A stretch of DNA of 64,000 nucleotides, taken from the NCBI GenBank assembly GCA_011037195.1, contig JAAEAF010014488.1:142720-206719 (forward strand), given 5' to 3'. The DNA is from Triatoma infestans. Lineage: Eukaryota; Arthropoda; Insecta; Hemiptera; Reduviidae. The position numbers were made by a program, and so were the translations under genes. This document shows, one piece after another, positions 23,604-34,675 of the stretch. Every line of letters begins with the position of its first letter. Position 1 is the first letter of the stretch. Under the pieces are notes generated by a model that was given only the letters and a program-made list of their open reading frames with translations, searched no databases and was not told where the DNA came from.

Positions 23604-25700
23604 CAGGGCCGTGCAACCTTTTGAAGTTAATGGGCCATTTCAGAGATTGATGAACTTCCGGCGGGCCGCACAAAGTGTGAAAGTATTTACCCAATTATAC
23701 TTTTCGGTTTAGATTTAAATGATTTAACACTATCCTCTTTGACATAAATCAGAAGGAATATCGGGTTTCTTAGAAACATAAACTTCTCAATTTTAAATAT
23801 AAGGGTTTTATCATGAAATAAAAAATGAAAAAACATTGCTCAAAAAATTAATCGTAAACTCCAAATTTAACAATACAAGTTAGGAAAATAGATGTCTATT
23901 ATGTGTATGATTTACAAAATAGCAATTTTTTTAAACAGTAGTTAAATACATTAATGCGATTTTTGACATTGATTTTGGGCAATAGTTTTTGGAACATCTG
24001 GTTGAATGTTTTGTAGAAGCTAATATCAAAGAATTTTTAAGATGATCATCCGTCAGGCTTGTTCTATTTTTAGTCTTAATTAATTTCATAAGGGAAAATA
24101 ATTGTTTACATACAAATTTACTAGCAAACAATGACAATATGCGGGGCACGGATATTGCCGCATACGCGGATAATCATTTTCTGAAACATATTTCTTGTAA
24201 AATTCTATAACTGAATTTTCTTTGAAGGCATCTTTTAAATCTGAATTTGATTGAAGATTCAATTATCACCATTTAAAGTTCCTCAGGTAATGTTTGAATT
24301 TCCACTGCAAACGGGGAACGTAAAAATTCTTATTTGTTCTTCTTTAGATAAGAAATCCGAAAACCTTTCTTCGAATTCCGAAGTTTTTAGCACACCCTCA
24401 TATTTTTTTGGGAACTGAATTAGATCTAGCCGACAAATTTGGAAAATTTATGAGATTATTATCTTTAATCTGTTTCCTATAAATGCCTTAATATGCGTCA
24501 AAAACTCGTCAATCAACATATTTTTTCCTTGCATTTTTACGTTAAGATCTGATAAGTGGTAGGTAATATCTACCAAAAATGCAATATCTTGCATCCAATC
24601 ATCCTCATTTAATTGTGACACATGCTTATCCTTGATATCCATAAACAGCTTCACTTCTGGCAATATGTCTAAAAATCTCTTTAGTACTTTGGCTCTAGTT
24701 AACCATCTAACTTCAGAAAAGTAGATTACATCACCATATTGTGGTATCCAAATCTTCTAAAAACTCTTTAAATTGTCGATGATTAATTACCTTTGACCTA
24801 ATAAAATTAACAGTTGAAATTACTTTCTGTATTACGTTTCGAAATTTGTGTTCGTACATAGATTTTCAATATGAATGACACAGTGGCATATAAATAATTC
24901 TATAGAAAATTCTGTTTTTAATTTTTCAGTTAAAAGAGCTGTTAAACCTGAACGCTTTCCCCACATGGATGGAGTACCGTCGACAGTTGCAATTCCGCAT
25001 AACTTTGAGATTGGAATTTTCTTCTTTTCTAAAAAGCATCTTCCAATGCACAACAGAAATCTTCAGCTGTTTTCCATTCCTTTCATACTTACTAAATCTA
25101 GCAATTCTTCAGTAATATTTTAATCTTGAATCTACGCCACGAATAAAAATCGCCAGTTGAGCAGTATCAAACAAATCTGTAGATTCATCAAGATTCAGAG
25201 AATATGATTCAAAGTTATTAGCCCTAACTTCAAGAGACTTCATGACATTTTCTGCCATTTCGTCTATCCGTCTTGCCACAGTAAATCTGGATAAACTAAT
25301 ATTATGAAAATGTTTGTTCTTCTCAGGGCAAATAGCATTTACTGCCGCCTCAATGCATTCCTTTACCAGATTGGCATCAGAAAATGGTTTCATATGTTTC
25401 GCTAAAATGTAACAAATTTCAGAACTTGCTATTGTTGCAGTTTCTTGCTCCTTATTAACATTTTTAAATAAGTTTTGTTGCCCCATAAAGCCCCGCTTTT
25501 AACTTAATTATTTTATCGTTTCTTAGCTGACCAGTATATTTGTCAAATTTGTATAATATGTAATGCCGCTTAATGTTATACTCCTTCAAAACGGCGACGC
25601 TTTCCAAACAAATAATGCATACTGTTTTTTTTTTCATGCAAAACAAAAAAATATTCATGCAAATCAAGTCCATGAATGCAGTTAATTCATGCAAAATCAG
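23604..25700 (-). pseudogene. Decayed hAT (Charlie/GTF2IRD2-like) transposase
   Basis: On the minus strand the N-terminal BED-like part reads CIICLESVAVLKEYNIKRHY then a GQLRNDKI phrase (25694-25464). Next come SEICYILAKHMKPFSDANLV, CPEKNKHFHNISLSRFTVAR and SLNLDESTDLFDTAQLAIFI, with the catalytic-type TVDGTPSM at about 24970. Further on are a KLFMDIKDKHVSQLNEDDW segment and FLVDITYHLSDLNVKMQGK, then a dimerisation-type C-terminus (about 24150-23931). This order matches vertebrate and insect GTF2IRD2/ZBED-like hAT transposases. It has frameshifts and stops, so it is inactive. At 23604 the sequence CAGGGCCGTGCAACC, with GCGGGCCGCAC nearby, looks like the element terminus; the opposite terminus was not found. 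Confidence 0.75.
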
Positions 25701-25859
25701 TCCATGAATTATTAAACTCTCGGTTTTCTTCAGTTATTTTTTTTTTTCTTATCCGTCATTTTATTTAATTATTAGATAACTTTGAATTTTTTTTCTGAAG
25801 TTAAAGAAAAAAAAAATATTTTTACTTAGCTAAGTAGAAATTTTCGCTAAGAAATGCAT

Positions 25860-26025
25860 GTTTTTTGGAAATGCGTGGTTTTGGCCGCCTTTCGATTTTT
25901 GAGTTATCTTGTTCACATATACACATATATAGGCCATTTGCAGAAACATGTATTTCCGGTAACACTCGCATTTCGAAAATTTGACACGATCGCAATAGTT
26001 TTTCTTACTAGGAGTAGGTGGGGGC
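25860..26025 (-). repeat. Diverged family H end fragment
   Basis: Shows the CGATTTTTGAGTTATCTTG phrase, a CACATATAC spacer, AAAATTTGACACGATCGCAA and TTCTTACTAGGAGTAG, i.e. the last part of the minus-orientation repeat. Confidence 0.4.
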
Positions 26026-26975
26026 AAATTAAACATTGTAATCCCCACCACCCATATAATCAAACAAACTGTTTAAAAAGAATTCCAAGTTTCAAGAAAA
26101 TCCACACCATGTATATTGCGTTTTTTTTTTGTTTTTTTTTTAAAGATTTGAAAGTGAATTTAATAATCAACCAAATGAATATTCGTATTTATTAATAAAA
26201 ACAAATTATAGTTTGGCGATGTGGAGCTGCGAAAGGTGGAGGAGACTGATGTTACTTTATACGTACATTAAAAGGTCATATTTCTGATTGTAATCAAAGT
26301 TTGACGCAATGTTAATTCAAGTGATGATTGGGCCGACCGTCTTCATATTCACTTACATTCACTTTCAGTGTCTAACATGATTGGCCTAACCAAATTATAA
26401 TTACCACATATATTTGTAGACACATATATATATTTACTATTCAAACAGCTAAAATATGGTTAATCTATGCTTTTATCTATGGATGTGTTTGTTTGTGTTT
26501 ATGTATATAATACATATATATATACAAAAACAAGACTCACGGACATGCACACACAAACGAATATTATGTTGATGACGTCATTGGTATCTTCAATTACTTT
26601 AGAAATGTATTTAATACGTAAAGAGAAACTTGTTAAATTTTTATTATTATTGTGAGATATTTAGCATTTTGCATGAAGTAGTGTAGTGTGTGTGTGTGTG
26701 CGTGCGTGTGTGTATGTTTATTTGTGAAGGGATTTCGTAAGGTAGAAAGGGAAGATGGAGGTTAGAGCACGCAGTTGTGTGAAGCAAGGACAGCGGTCCG
26801 GTGTACTCATCATCGCTGATGAAGTAATATCAGTACCAATAATACATCATATAGCTCACATATCAGAAAGTAAATAAGACCATTGCAACCCTTCAGAGAG
26901 AAGGCTGCCGACCTCCAGTTGTTCGGCAATAATTGACTAGATGGTCGAGGGAGTGCACCACCAAACTCTACATAG
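26026..26975. other. Gene-free stretch with GT-rich microsatellites
   Basis: A GT-rich run at about 26685-26715 is the only repeat seen. No gene is supported. Confidence 0.4.
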
Positions 26976-26984
26976 TCTGAGACT

Positions 26985-27195
26985 AAAGTAAAATAAAGTA
27001 ATGCCTACTTAATTCAGGCAGGCTTAACGTCCGGCTACCAAATTAGGTGTCGTGGACGGGGGTGGAAGCACCTACTTTACTAATAATATTTTTCGAACAA
27101 ATATAAAATTTAGCAGTTATACGCTGGACTCGAACTGAGGTCCTCCTACTTACAAGTCCATTCTCATAACCACTACACCAACACCCGCCCCAAAA
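26985..27195 (-). mobile_element. tRNA-derived SINE, family A, copy 2
   Basis: Nearly the same sequence as 13571-13770. The minus-strand head GGGGCGGGTGTTGGTGTAGT is followed by the B-box-like CAGTTCGAGTCC, and the tail is near 26985. A 9-base direct repeat, TCTGAGACT, flanks it (26976-26984 and 27196-27204), supporting a retroposed insertion. Confidence 0.75.
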
Positions 27196-27231
27196 TCTGA
27201 GACTTTCTTAACGGATGTGTGAAGCTTCTTT

Positions 27232-27389
27232 GAAGAAAATCTATAATTTAGAACTGAAATTTAGAGAATTGCAGTCTCTATATCATGCTGGTTACTTTCA
27301 TAAATAGTAATCATGCGAGTGAAACATTCACAACAATTCCTAGTCCTAGCAATTCTCTAAATTTCAGTTCTAAATTATAGATTTTCTTC
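27232..27389. repeat. Perfect 41-bp inverted repeat, 76-bp loop
   Basis: The arms at 27232-27272 and 27349-27389 are exact reverse complements over 41 bases. The arm sequence contains AATTTAGAACTGAAATTTAG. The loop contains GTGAAACATTCACAACAATTC, resembling the left end of a family H copy. It starts about 30 bases past the SINE A copy. Confidence 0.75.
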
Positions 27390-27780
27390 AATTTTGGAAT
27401 CTTTACTAAATCCAGAACCTGACCACCTTTACAGGAGAGAACTGCACGATGTTGCAAGGGAGGACAGGGTAGTCTGAGCTCTCAGTTCCTGCTCATTTCC
27501 GTAATTTCAATTTTCCGGAAGAAAATTACGCACAAAAGTGACAGGTTTTTATATATGATCTGTTAGTAGACCAGTGAAGAGAATTCCGGTGGTATCTTTA
27601 TCGCGAATATGACAGGAATCTAAAACCCGTTCAGAAAATTCGTTATCCGTTAACGGATTTTTTTTTATCTTGGAATTTTAGCAAACTCAACATTATACAG
27701 GTGGTAGAATTGTGCACTACACTGACTGACATGTACACACAAATATATATAAACAGTCCAATTTCTACAAATAAAAAAAA
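27315..27780 (-). repeat. Diverged family H copy
   Basis: Retains GTGAAACATTCACAACAATTC at the left, a CCGGAAGAAA region, and GTTAACGGATTTTTTTTTATC towards the right. It is partly overlapped by the perfect inverted repeat at 27232-27389. Confidence 0.35.
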
Positions 27781-27786
27781 AAAAAA

Positions 27787-28794
27787 AAATCTGGTGTGAA
27801 ACACTCACACAACTTTCTCTTACTCCTATTCTCAAAATTATCATTGACAAATTTTATAGTTTGTGTACCAAATATAACGAAATTCGTCGAAAACTGAAAC
27901 AACTGTTCAGTAAAAGCGCATTTCCGGTTTACTAATTTTTTTTAAACTCTGAATTTTGGCCATCTATTTATTTCTAATTACTTTTGTTTGGATGATAGAA
28001 TTGTATAATCAACTATGATAGCACTTTAGAGAAAAATATAACCCCACCCCTCCTCCAAAAGTGCCCTTAAATGAATTTTCCCAGAGAAATGTTTTAAATA
28101 GAAGTTATAGATCTCTATATGTTTAGTTTATATACGAAGTTTCAAGAAAATCGTCCCAGCCATTTTTGAGAAAATCGCGAAAAACTGAAAAAATTATTTA
28201 GTAAAGTGTTAAAACAAACCCACTTCCGGTTATCCGATTTATCAAACTCGGAATTTCAACAACATATTTAATTCTAATTAACATTATTTAGATGATAGAA
28301 TTGTTTAATAAACTGAAATTGCAGTTAAGATGAAAACTTAATCCCACCCCTTCCCCAGAAGTGCCCTTAAATGAATTTTCCCGAAGAAATGTTTCAAATA
28401 AAAGATGTAGCTCATTGTATGTCTAGTTGATATGCCAAGTTTAAAGAAAATCGTCGGAGTTATTTTTGAGAAAATCGCAAAAACGTAAAAAAAACAACTA
28501 GTATTGTGGTACTTCCGGTTGAGGAATTTTGACAGATAACGTACTGTCGGATACCATGGTGATACCTAAACGAAATATCAAGTTTGAACTTTCTACGATT
28601 TTTCGTTTTGAGGAATGCTGTTCATATACATACATACATATACACACACACCCCACACACACACAGACCATTTGCTAAAAACCACTTTTTTGTACTCAGG
28701 GGACCTCAAAACGGATATTTCCGGTGAAAACAATATCGAAAATTTGACACGATTACAATACTTCCTCTTACTAGGAGTAAGAGAAAGTAAAAAC
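27787..28794 (-). mobile_element. Family H full-length copy, minus orientation
   Basis: Begins ATCTGGTGTGAAACACTCAC after an A-rich run and ends CTTCCTCTTACTAGGAGTAA then GAGAAAGTAAAAA. Both internal units are present, with a C-rich tract in each (ACCCCACCCCTCCTCC and CCCACCCCTTCCCC). This is the best minus-orientation reference. Confidence 0.75.
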
Positions 28795-28912
28795 AACACT
28801 TTTTCTGCCTGAAGAGGACCTTTCAACGTAATATTTCAGGTAATAACACAATTTTAAAAAATTGAACAAGATGGCAAAATTTGCTGCTAAAGCTACAGTA
28901 AGAGAAAGTAAA
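28795..28912 (-). repeat. Short family H end fragment
   Basis: Ends with GCTACAGTAAGAGAAAGTAAAA, repeating the terminal motif a second time directly next to the full copy. It is more diverged than its neighbour. Confidence 0.45.
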
Positions 28913-30480
28913 ATCTGTTTCTCCAGGCCGGTGTAGCTGTCACTTAGAGCTGGAGAATTACAATCAAAGGGATTGTGCATCCTTCTAGGATAATACAAGC
29001 ATGATAACTGTAGAGGGTTGGCAGTGCAGACAAACTGTTTGTCTCCTACAAAGAAGAACTGTATTTCTTGGCTGAGGAACCTGCAGGCCCTTTTAATTAG
29101 AAGAAAAGTATTTGTATTGGCTATAATCAAATAGTGTTTATCTTCATTTATTATATCTTTTAATTTTCTGTTTTATGGGCGAGAGAGTTATGGGTGATCA
29201 ATGTTAGATCACCTCAAAATAGAATTCATTTTGATGGGGTGGGAGCGAGTTTACCTTGGCACTGATATTTGACATTGTATTTGTCCGTGTTGTATGTGTG
29301 GGTGTGTCATTACTACTAGTACTAATCCAATCACCCTTCTCCACTAATTTACATTATACTTTCATTAAGTTATTCTATAAATTGATATAAAATTTAATAA
29401 CGCGCCGGCCGCCTCATTTTATATAAATATATATTATCAAAATTACCGATTAGAAATTAGTCATCTATTAGACAAAGTAGTCCTTAGAAACGTGACTTCC
29501 TCTTTAATACCTTCCTCCACATAATGTTCATCGAAAATTAATTATTACATTGTAAATAGACAAATTTGACTTTCCATAGTAAGATTAAAAGCAATAGATT
29601 TAATTAAGTGTAGTTAGCATTCAAACTGTAAAGATATTACTTGCAACCGTTTTCGAAATAATTCCTAAATTCGGAAACTTCTTCTTAATAGTCAAACTTC
29701 CGGTTAATCGTTCTCATCGTATTGGAAGATGTCACTTTAACATATCTTATTATAATAATAATGTAATAATGAAACTTAGAAATTCTGGACAGTTCAAAAA
29801 TATGAAATGTCAATAATTAAGAATTTTTTTGTTCACTATTTCTGCCAAATTATGAGTATGTTGCAGGGGACAGTGGTCGGCAGTTTCTCTTCATGATATA
29901 CATCTACATCCGTCCTTCCTCTAGGCAAAGGCCCATTGCCAAACGGGTATTACATTTGACTCATAAACTTTACAAATTTGTCTGCAAATGTCACTGGCAC
30001 TATTTATTTTTTGCCCGAACAAAAACCAGTTTCACTGTCAGTTAGCTATCAACACAAATTGTAGATTTCAGGGCAACATTTACCATTAATTTTCAATTTT
30101 CTCTCAGAGAGAATTTCAAATTTTTCTTCAATTGAACAATTCTCAATTAGCAAATCTCAGTAACCTTTACTGTAATTTTGCCCTTCTGGTTAACTGACTT
30201 CTTCAAATCTGGAATTACAGCAACTACGCATTTGATATACCTTTACCTTATGGTATAATGCACTGAACCGCGATACTTTAGATGCATAACATAAACTTTG
30301 CAACTTTGTAACTCCTCCAAAATCTGGCCACTGAAATCCATTCTGAAGAATTCTCCAGAATACAGGTCTTCTGGCAAAGATAGGTAATGGTAAATAGTAA
30401 ATAAGATAGGAATCTCAAAACATCTTATAGAAGCTAGAAGAAACCTTTAAGACCAAACTCCCTTTGTAGTTGGCTAACAT
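28913..30480. other. Gene-free stretch, possible decayed family H
   Basis: Between about 29690 and 30370 scattered phrases (CTTCCGGTTAATCG, GGTTAACTGACTTCTTCAAA, GAATTCTCCAGAA) suggest a very old family H copy, minus orientation. Nothing codes convincingly. Confidence 0.3.
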
Positions 30481-30484
30481 AAAC

Positions 30485-31080
30485 CACCGATCACATCGAT
30501 ATTGATAAATAAAGGAGTACGACATGGTTGGCTTTTGTCTCCTATTCTGTTCAATCATTATATATACGAGTTAATATCAGAATGACAGTTGAATCTGCAA
30601 CTTTTTATTTGTATCAGAACGAACAGGTTTTGTTATCAAATTGTGAAGATGATTTTATAAAACGCTGTCTACAACTAGAGTTGTTGGCAATTGAATATTG
30701 TCTTCGAATATCACCCACGAAAACGAAACTAATGAACTTCAGAGGTACTTATCCTGGGCGTTCAAAGGAAGTTATCATAGAACAAGTCAGCGTGTGCAAA
30801 AGAAACGCAGTTGAGGTTTATGAAGATTATTTATATTTGGACCAGAGACGTGGTTCTACGACAGAAACAATGCACAATGGCGTTTCTTGAAGACGGTAGT
30901 GTGCTGTTTTCTACTGGACAGAGTAGGCAGTGAGCATTCTAGAAAAGAATTGAAATTGACCAGCCTCACTGAAAAAAATTAATACACACCCAGAGGCAGA
31001 GACATTCTATCAGTACCTGGAAAGAATGGACGAGAGCCTGTAAGGATCTGGCAGTGTCGGGTGGAAATCAATGAAATATA
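30485..31080 (+). pseudogene. LINE reverse transcriptase remnant
   Basis: The plus strand contains a motif-B-like GVRHGWLLSPILFNHYIYEL in one frame, then ISPTKTKLMNF in another (about 30705). These follow the usual order of a non-LTR reverse transcriptase around the YADD motif, which itself is lost. An RMDE-like tail near 31030 ends it. Stops and frameshifts throughout mark it as dead. Confidence 0.6.
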
Positions 31081-31120
31081 GGACGCCCTCACACTAGATG
31101 GAGAGACCACTATTATAATG

Positions 31121-31260
31121 GGAAACGCTTAGGTTTTCGGGTTGAGACGCGTTAGTGCTGTTGTGTGGTATTCAAGGTGATTATCCTGACGAAACTCATT
31201 GCAATATAGACGACATGTCTGCAAAACGCGGTCCAACCTGAAAACTTAAGTGTTTTTCAT
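31121..31260. repeat. Foldback repeat like the one at 8206
   Basis: The left arm contains CGCTTAGGTTTTCGGGTTGA and the right arm CAACCTGAAAACTTAAGTGT. The loop carries GATTATCCTGACGAAACTC, a variant of the phrase seen in other foldbacks. Beyond the right arm lies CCGCGGCATCC. Confidence 0.5.
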
Positions 31261-31681
31261 AAGAATAACCGCGGCATCCTAAAAGATCATATAACTGTTA
31301 ATATCCATTCTGTAATACTTCAGATAACTACTTCAGCAATACTTCAGCACCGTAATGTAAATTTATTTTCAACAAATTTTAGGAGGAAAATTTTCAGGTA
31401 GATATCTAGAAAACTAAAGGATCAGGACCTGCTTTAGTTAATCACTGCTAAGTGGCCACTTTGCCCTACCCATGCTGGCAAAGTGGCCAGGCATTAGAAG
31501 AAGCTAGACAAATATCATTTTTCGTACAAACCGCTGCTGGATTGCAACAGCAAACAGACAAATTTTGGTAATGGCCACTTTGCCGGCTCCTCTCCTCTAT
31601 ATTAATTTGTTAGACTCAATTCAAATTTTAATTTATTAATTTATATATATATTTTATAAAAGGGAATAGTGGACATGAGAG

Positions 31682-31866
31682 ATCTATTGTTGCCTTCTTA
31701 GTGCACTGTCACCCTCCGACCAGTGTTCTTTCCTTACAGATAACACTGCTTCACCAGAAAGTGAGCTGTAGAGGTTTCTGTAAGAGAAGAACCAACGCAG
31801 CACTGCTGGAAACGAATCCGGGACCTCCGTGTAGGGATCCATGCGCTAACACTAAGTTGATTCCAC
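31682..31866 (-). mobile_element. tRNA-derived SINE, family B, copy 2 (diverged)
   Basis: Shares the body with the copies at 14486 and 32131 (CAGATAACACTGCTTCACC, GTGAGCTGTAGAGG). The B-box has decayed to CGGATTCGTTTCC on the minus strand and the A-box region is changed, so it is an older copy. Confidence 0.6.
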
Positions 31867-32130
31867 TGGGTTAATCAATTAAAATTTTTATTAATATAAT
31901 TTACATCTAAATCTAATCTAGAACTCGGGCCTTTCATAGGGAAATTCAGCACTAGGCCAATCACTACTACTGGGCACATTGTGCACCTCGTAGGACACCT
32001 CACACCAGCCCTGAATCGTTGAAAAACGCCAGGGCTGAGGCGAGTCCGATACTTTCTTAAATTTTGTTAAGTGATAAACCAAGTTTTATTTATTTTATTT
32101 TAAGTACGTAAGACGCGTATATAGTTATAC

Positions 32131-32312
32131 GCTCCCGGAGCCTTCTCAGTGCACTGCCGGTCCCCGGATATTGTTCTCTCGTTACAGACAACACTGTCCA
32201 TCCTAGACACTGTAGAGGCTACTAAGAAGAGAAAATCTAAAGGCAGCACGGCTGGATTCGAACCCAGGATCTCCGTGTTACTAGTTCAGCGCGCTAGCAC
32301 TGAGCTAATCCC
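32131..32312 (-). mobile_element. tRNA-derived SINE, family B, copy 3
   Basis: Minus-strand head GGGATTAGCTCAGTGCTAGC, then a GGGTTCGAATCC B-box, then the body, ending in CTCCGGGAGC at 32131. Head and body match the copy at 14486 closely. Confidence 0.75.
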
Positions 32313-32339
32313 TATTCCCCACTATTCCTAGTTTATATA

Positions 32340-33110
32340 ATCTGAAAGAGTGTGGCGTGTTTGGAGGCAACCTTGTGGCTGACAATCATGATGACTTCTT
32401 TTAAGAATCTCAAATAAGTATTTGCGATGAAATTACAATTTTGAAAATTGGATATGATGCAATACTCCCTCTACTGCATTAAGAGAAGGCAAGAAATGTA
32501 AACAAGGTGTAATCAGCCAGGGTACGTTTTGTCCAAAAGAATTGACGCCGTAAGCGTTTGGCGGTTAGCAATACAGCTGAAATGCTGGACAGGAACGCTG
32601 GAAATGTTTTTACAACGTGAAGTCTGCTGTGTTGGACGGAATGTGTGCTCAACTAACTGATACGTTTATTCACTGAACAACTTCTTTAAGTAAAAGATTA
32701 CAATGAAAGCAAAATTTATAAAAAAACAATTTAATAAACAAAAATTTATGTCTAAAAAATAAAGGAAGTAGCCATAATGAGCGGAAGTGGCAATTAATAA
32801 CTATTTAATCAAAATGAAGATAAAATAAAATCACTTAATATGGAACGGATGTTGACTGAATATCTCATCATCAATAACAAGACATTTCGTGAGAATTAAC
32901 AAGATTTTCTAATCACCCTCTATTATTTAATTGATACAAACTGATATTAAATTATTTGTCAAAAATATAAAGTGACCTTTCATTTTTCTCTAATAGTAAT
33001 TAAATTTTAACTCTCAAAATATTACTTTGTAAAGAAGACTGTTATTATTACATCTTTTTTTTGCAACTAATTCATTTTTTATAAACGTAATTATAATGGA
33101 GTTGATGAGA
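32340..33110. other. Gene-free stretch
   Basis: AT-rich, with a possible family H end near 32440-32490 (ATGCAATACTCCCTCTACTG). No gene is supported. Confidence 0.35.
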
Positions 33111-33114
33111 AGAG

Positions 33115-33668
33115 AAATTAGGTTTGAATAATTTAAACGAGATATGAAGACACTGTTATAATATAGCTATAAGTCTACACAAACTGCACTGGACTTGTAA
33201 TGATTTTCATAGAATAAAGGGTGAGTAGAGATATGACACGTTGCGATGTATGGTTGAATCTGATAGATAGATCTCTGTATAGATTCTCACTGGCTTATGT
33301 ACAGGCTCTCCCACTCTAGCCTACTTAAGTCAGAGAGTACCAGGGAGGTTTTCTCTCGGTCGGGCTTGTGTTCTCTCTCTTGCCGTTAAATTAGGTTTGA
33401 TTAATTAGACGAGATATGAAGACACTGTTATAATGTAGCTATAAGTTTACACAAACTGCACTGGACTTGCAAATGATTTTATAGAATAAAAGGTGAGAGT
33501 AGAGATATGACACGAAGCGGTGTATATGGTTGAATCTGATAGATCTCTAGATAGATAGACTCTCACTGGCTTATATACAGGTTCTCCCACTCTAGCCTGC
33601 TTAAGTCAGAGAGACAGAGAGAGCCTGTTTTCTCTCGGTCGGGCTTGTGTTTTCTCTCTTGCCGTTAT
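33115..33668. repeat. Tandem duplication of a ~275-bp unit
   Basis: Two head-to-tail units (33115-33390 and about 33388-33668) share ATGAAGACACTGTTATAAT, TCACTGGCTTAT, CTCCCACTCTAGCCT and TCTCGGTCGGGCTTGTGTT. The offset is 273-279 bases. They differ by scattered substitutions and small indels. The unit is noncoding. Confidence 0.75.
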
Positions 33669-33813
33669 AGTAATTAATTCTATCTTAATAATTAAAATTA
33701 GTTTAGGTAATTTAATGTACTGATTTGTTAAGATTTATTTAAAGAAAAATGGATTGTGGAATAAATGAGGAAGATGAATAGAATACGCATGATAGAAAAA
33801 TATATAAAATAGA

Positions 33814-33834
33814 ATATATATATATATATATATA
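33814..33834. repeat. (AT)n microsatellite
   Basis: Simple AT alternation of about 20 bases within AT-rich sequence. Confidence 0.7.
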
Positions 33835-34319
33835 GAAATATAAACAAAAGAAAGTAAAAATTAAAACAAGAGAGTAAAGAGAGTAAAAAGCCCACCATAA
33901 GAGACGTATTATAATAATAATAAATGGGAGAGAGAGAAATAAACATTGCAGATAATAGAAATGTACGTGACCTATGTATGTGTGCCTATGTACGGCAACC
34001 AGAGAATTCAAGTAGACGGCCAACATTGGTGGCAAGTGAAAGAACGCAATTCTTCCAGGGTAGTATCATCCAGGATAGTTTACAGCGACAAACCAAGTCG
34101 ATGTGGCTGCTCAATTTCATTGAGTTGCTAAAAAATAAAGATTACTGATCAATCTCTACATGAGACAATCTCAAGTCAATAAAAAAAATAAACGTTACAA
34201 AACTAAAATAAATAGTGCAAACAAGAAGAAGATAAAGAATAAAACATATACAAATTCGACAAAGAGGATATTAAATGAAACTATTTTAATAACCAATTTC
34301 TAAAAGACCGTAGATGTGA

Positions 34320-34625
34320 TTATGCAGGATTCCCCGAGGAATCCAAGATAATTTGCTCCGCCAGCTGGAGCAGATTCCCTTTGTCAATGCCGACGTTATC
34401 AAAAAAATTCTGCAGTAGCCACCGGGATTGTGCCCCGAGAGCCGAACTTCAAAGTTCTTTTTTCCAAATTCGTCTAGGAACTTTTCCTGGAGAAAGTTAA
34501 TGCACTTCTCATAAGTCGCTCTTTTTTCTTCATTGATCCGTTTGGCATGGTCTGGATCGTTGTTCTCATACCTAATCGTAGGATCAACAACTAATGCAGA
34601 TCGACTGTCGAATCATCGAATGCGA
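34320..34625 (-). pseudogene. R2-like LINE, restriction-like endonuclease end
   Basis: The minus strand gives a VVDPTIRYENNDPDHAKR segment, then EKRATYEKCINFLQEKF and a frame-shifted GARGTIPV. The order (VDPTIR, YEKC, GARGTIP) is the C-terminal restriction-like endonuclease of R2/NeSL-type LINEs. At least one frameshift and stops make it inactive. The 3-prime UTR would lie towards 33700-34300, where only AT-rich DNA is seen. Confidence 0.65.
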
Positions 34626-34675
34626 CTATTTTTGTTTTGTAATTAGCTTTTGTTTTGTTTATTGAAATGTAATTG

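Noticed and set aside
33115..33668. CRISPR-like array
   Set aside because: Only two ~275-base units, no short repeats with unique spacers, and a eukaryotic context.
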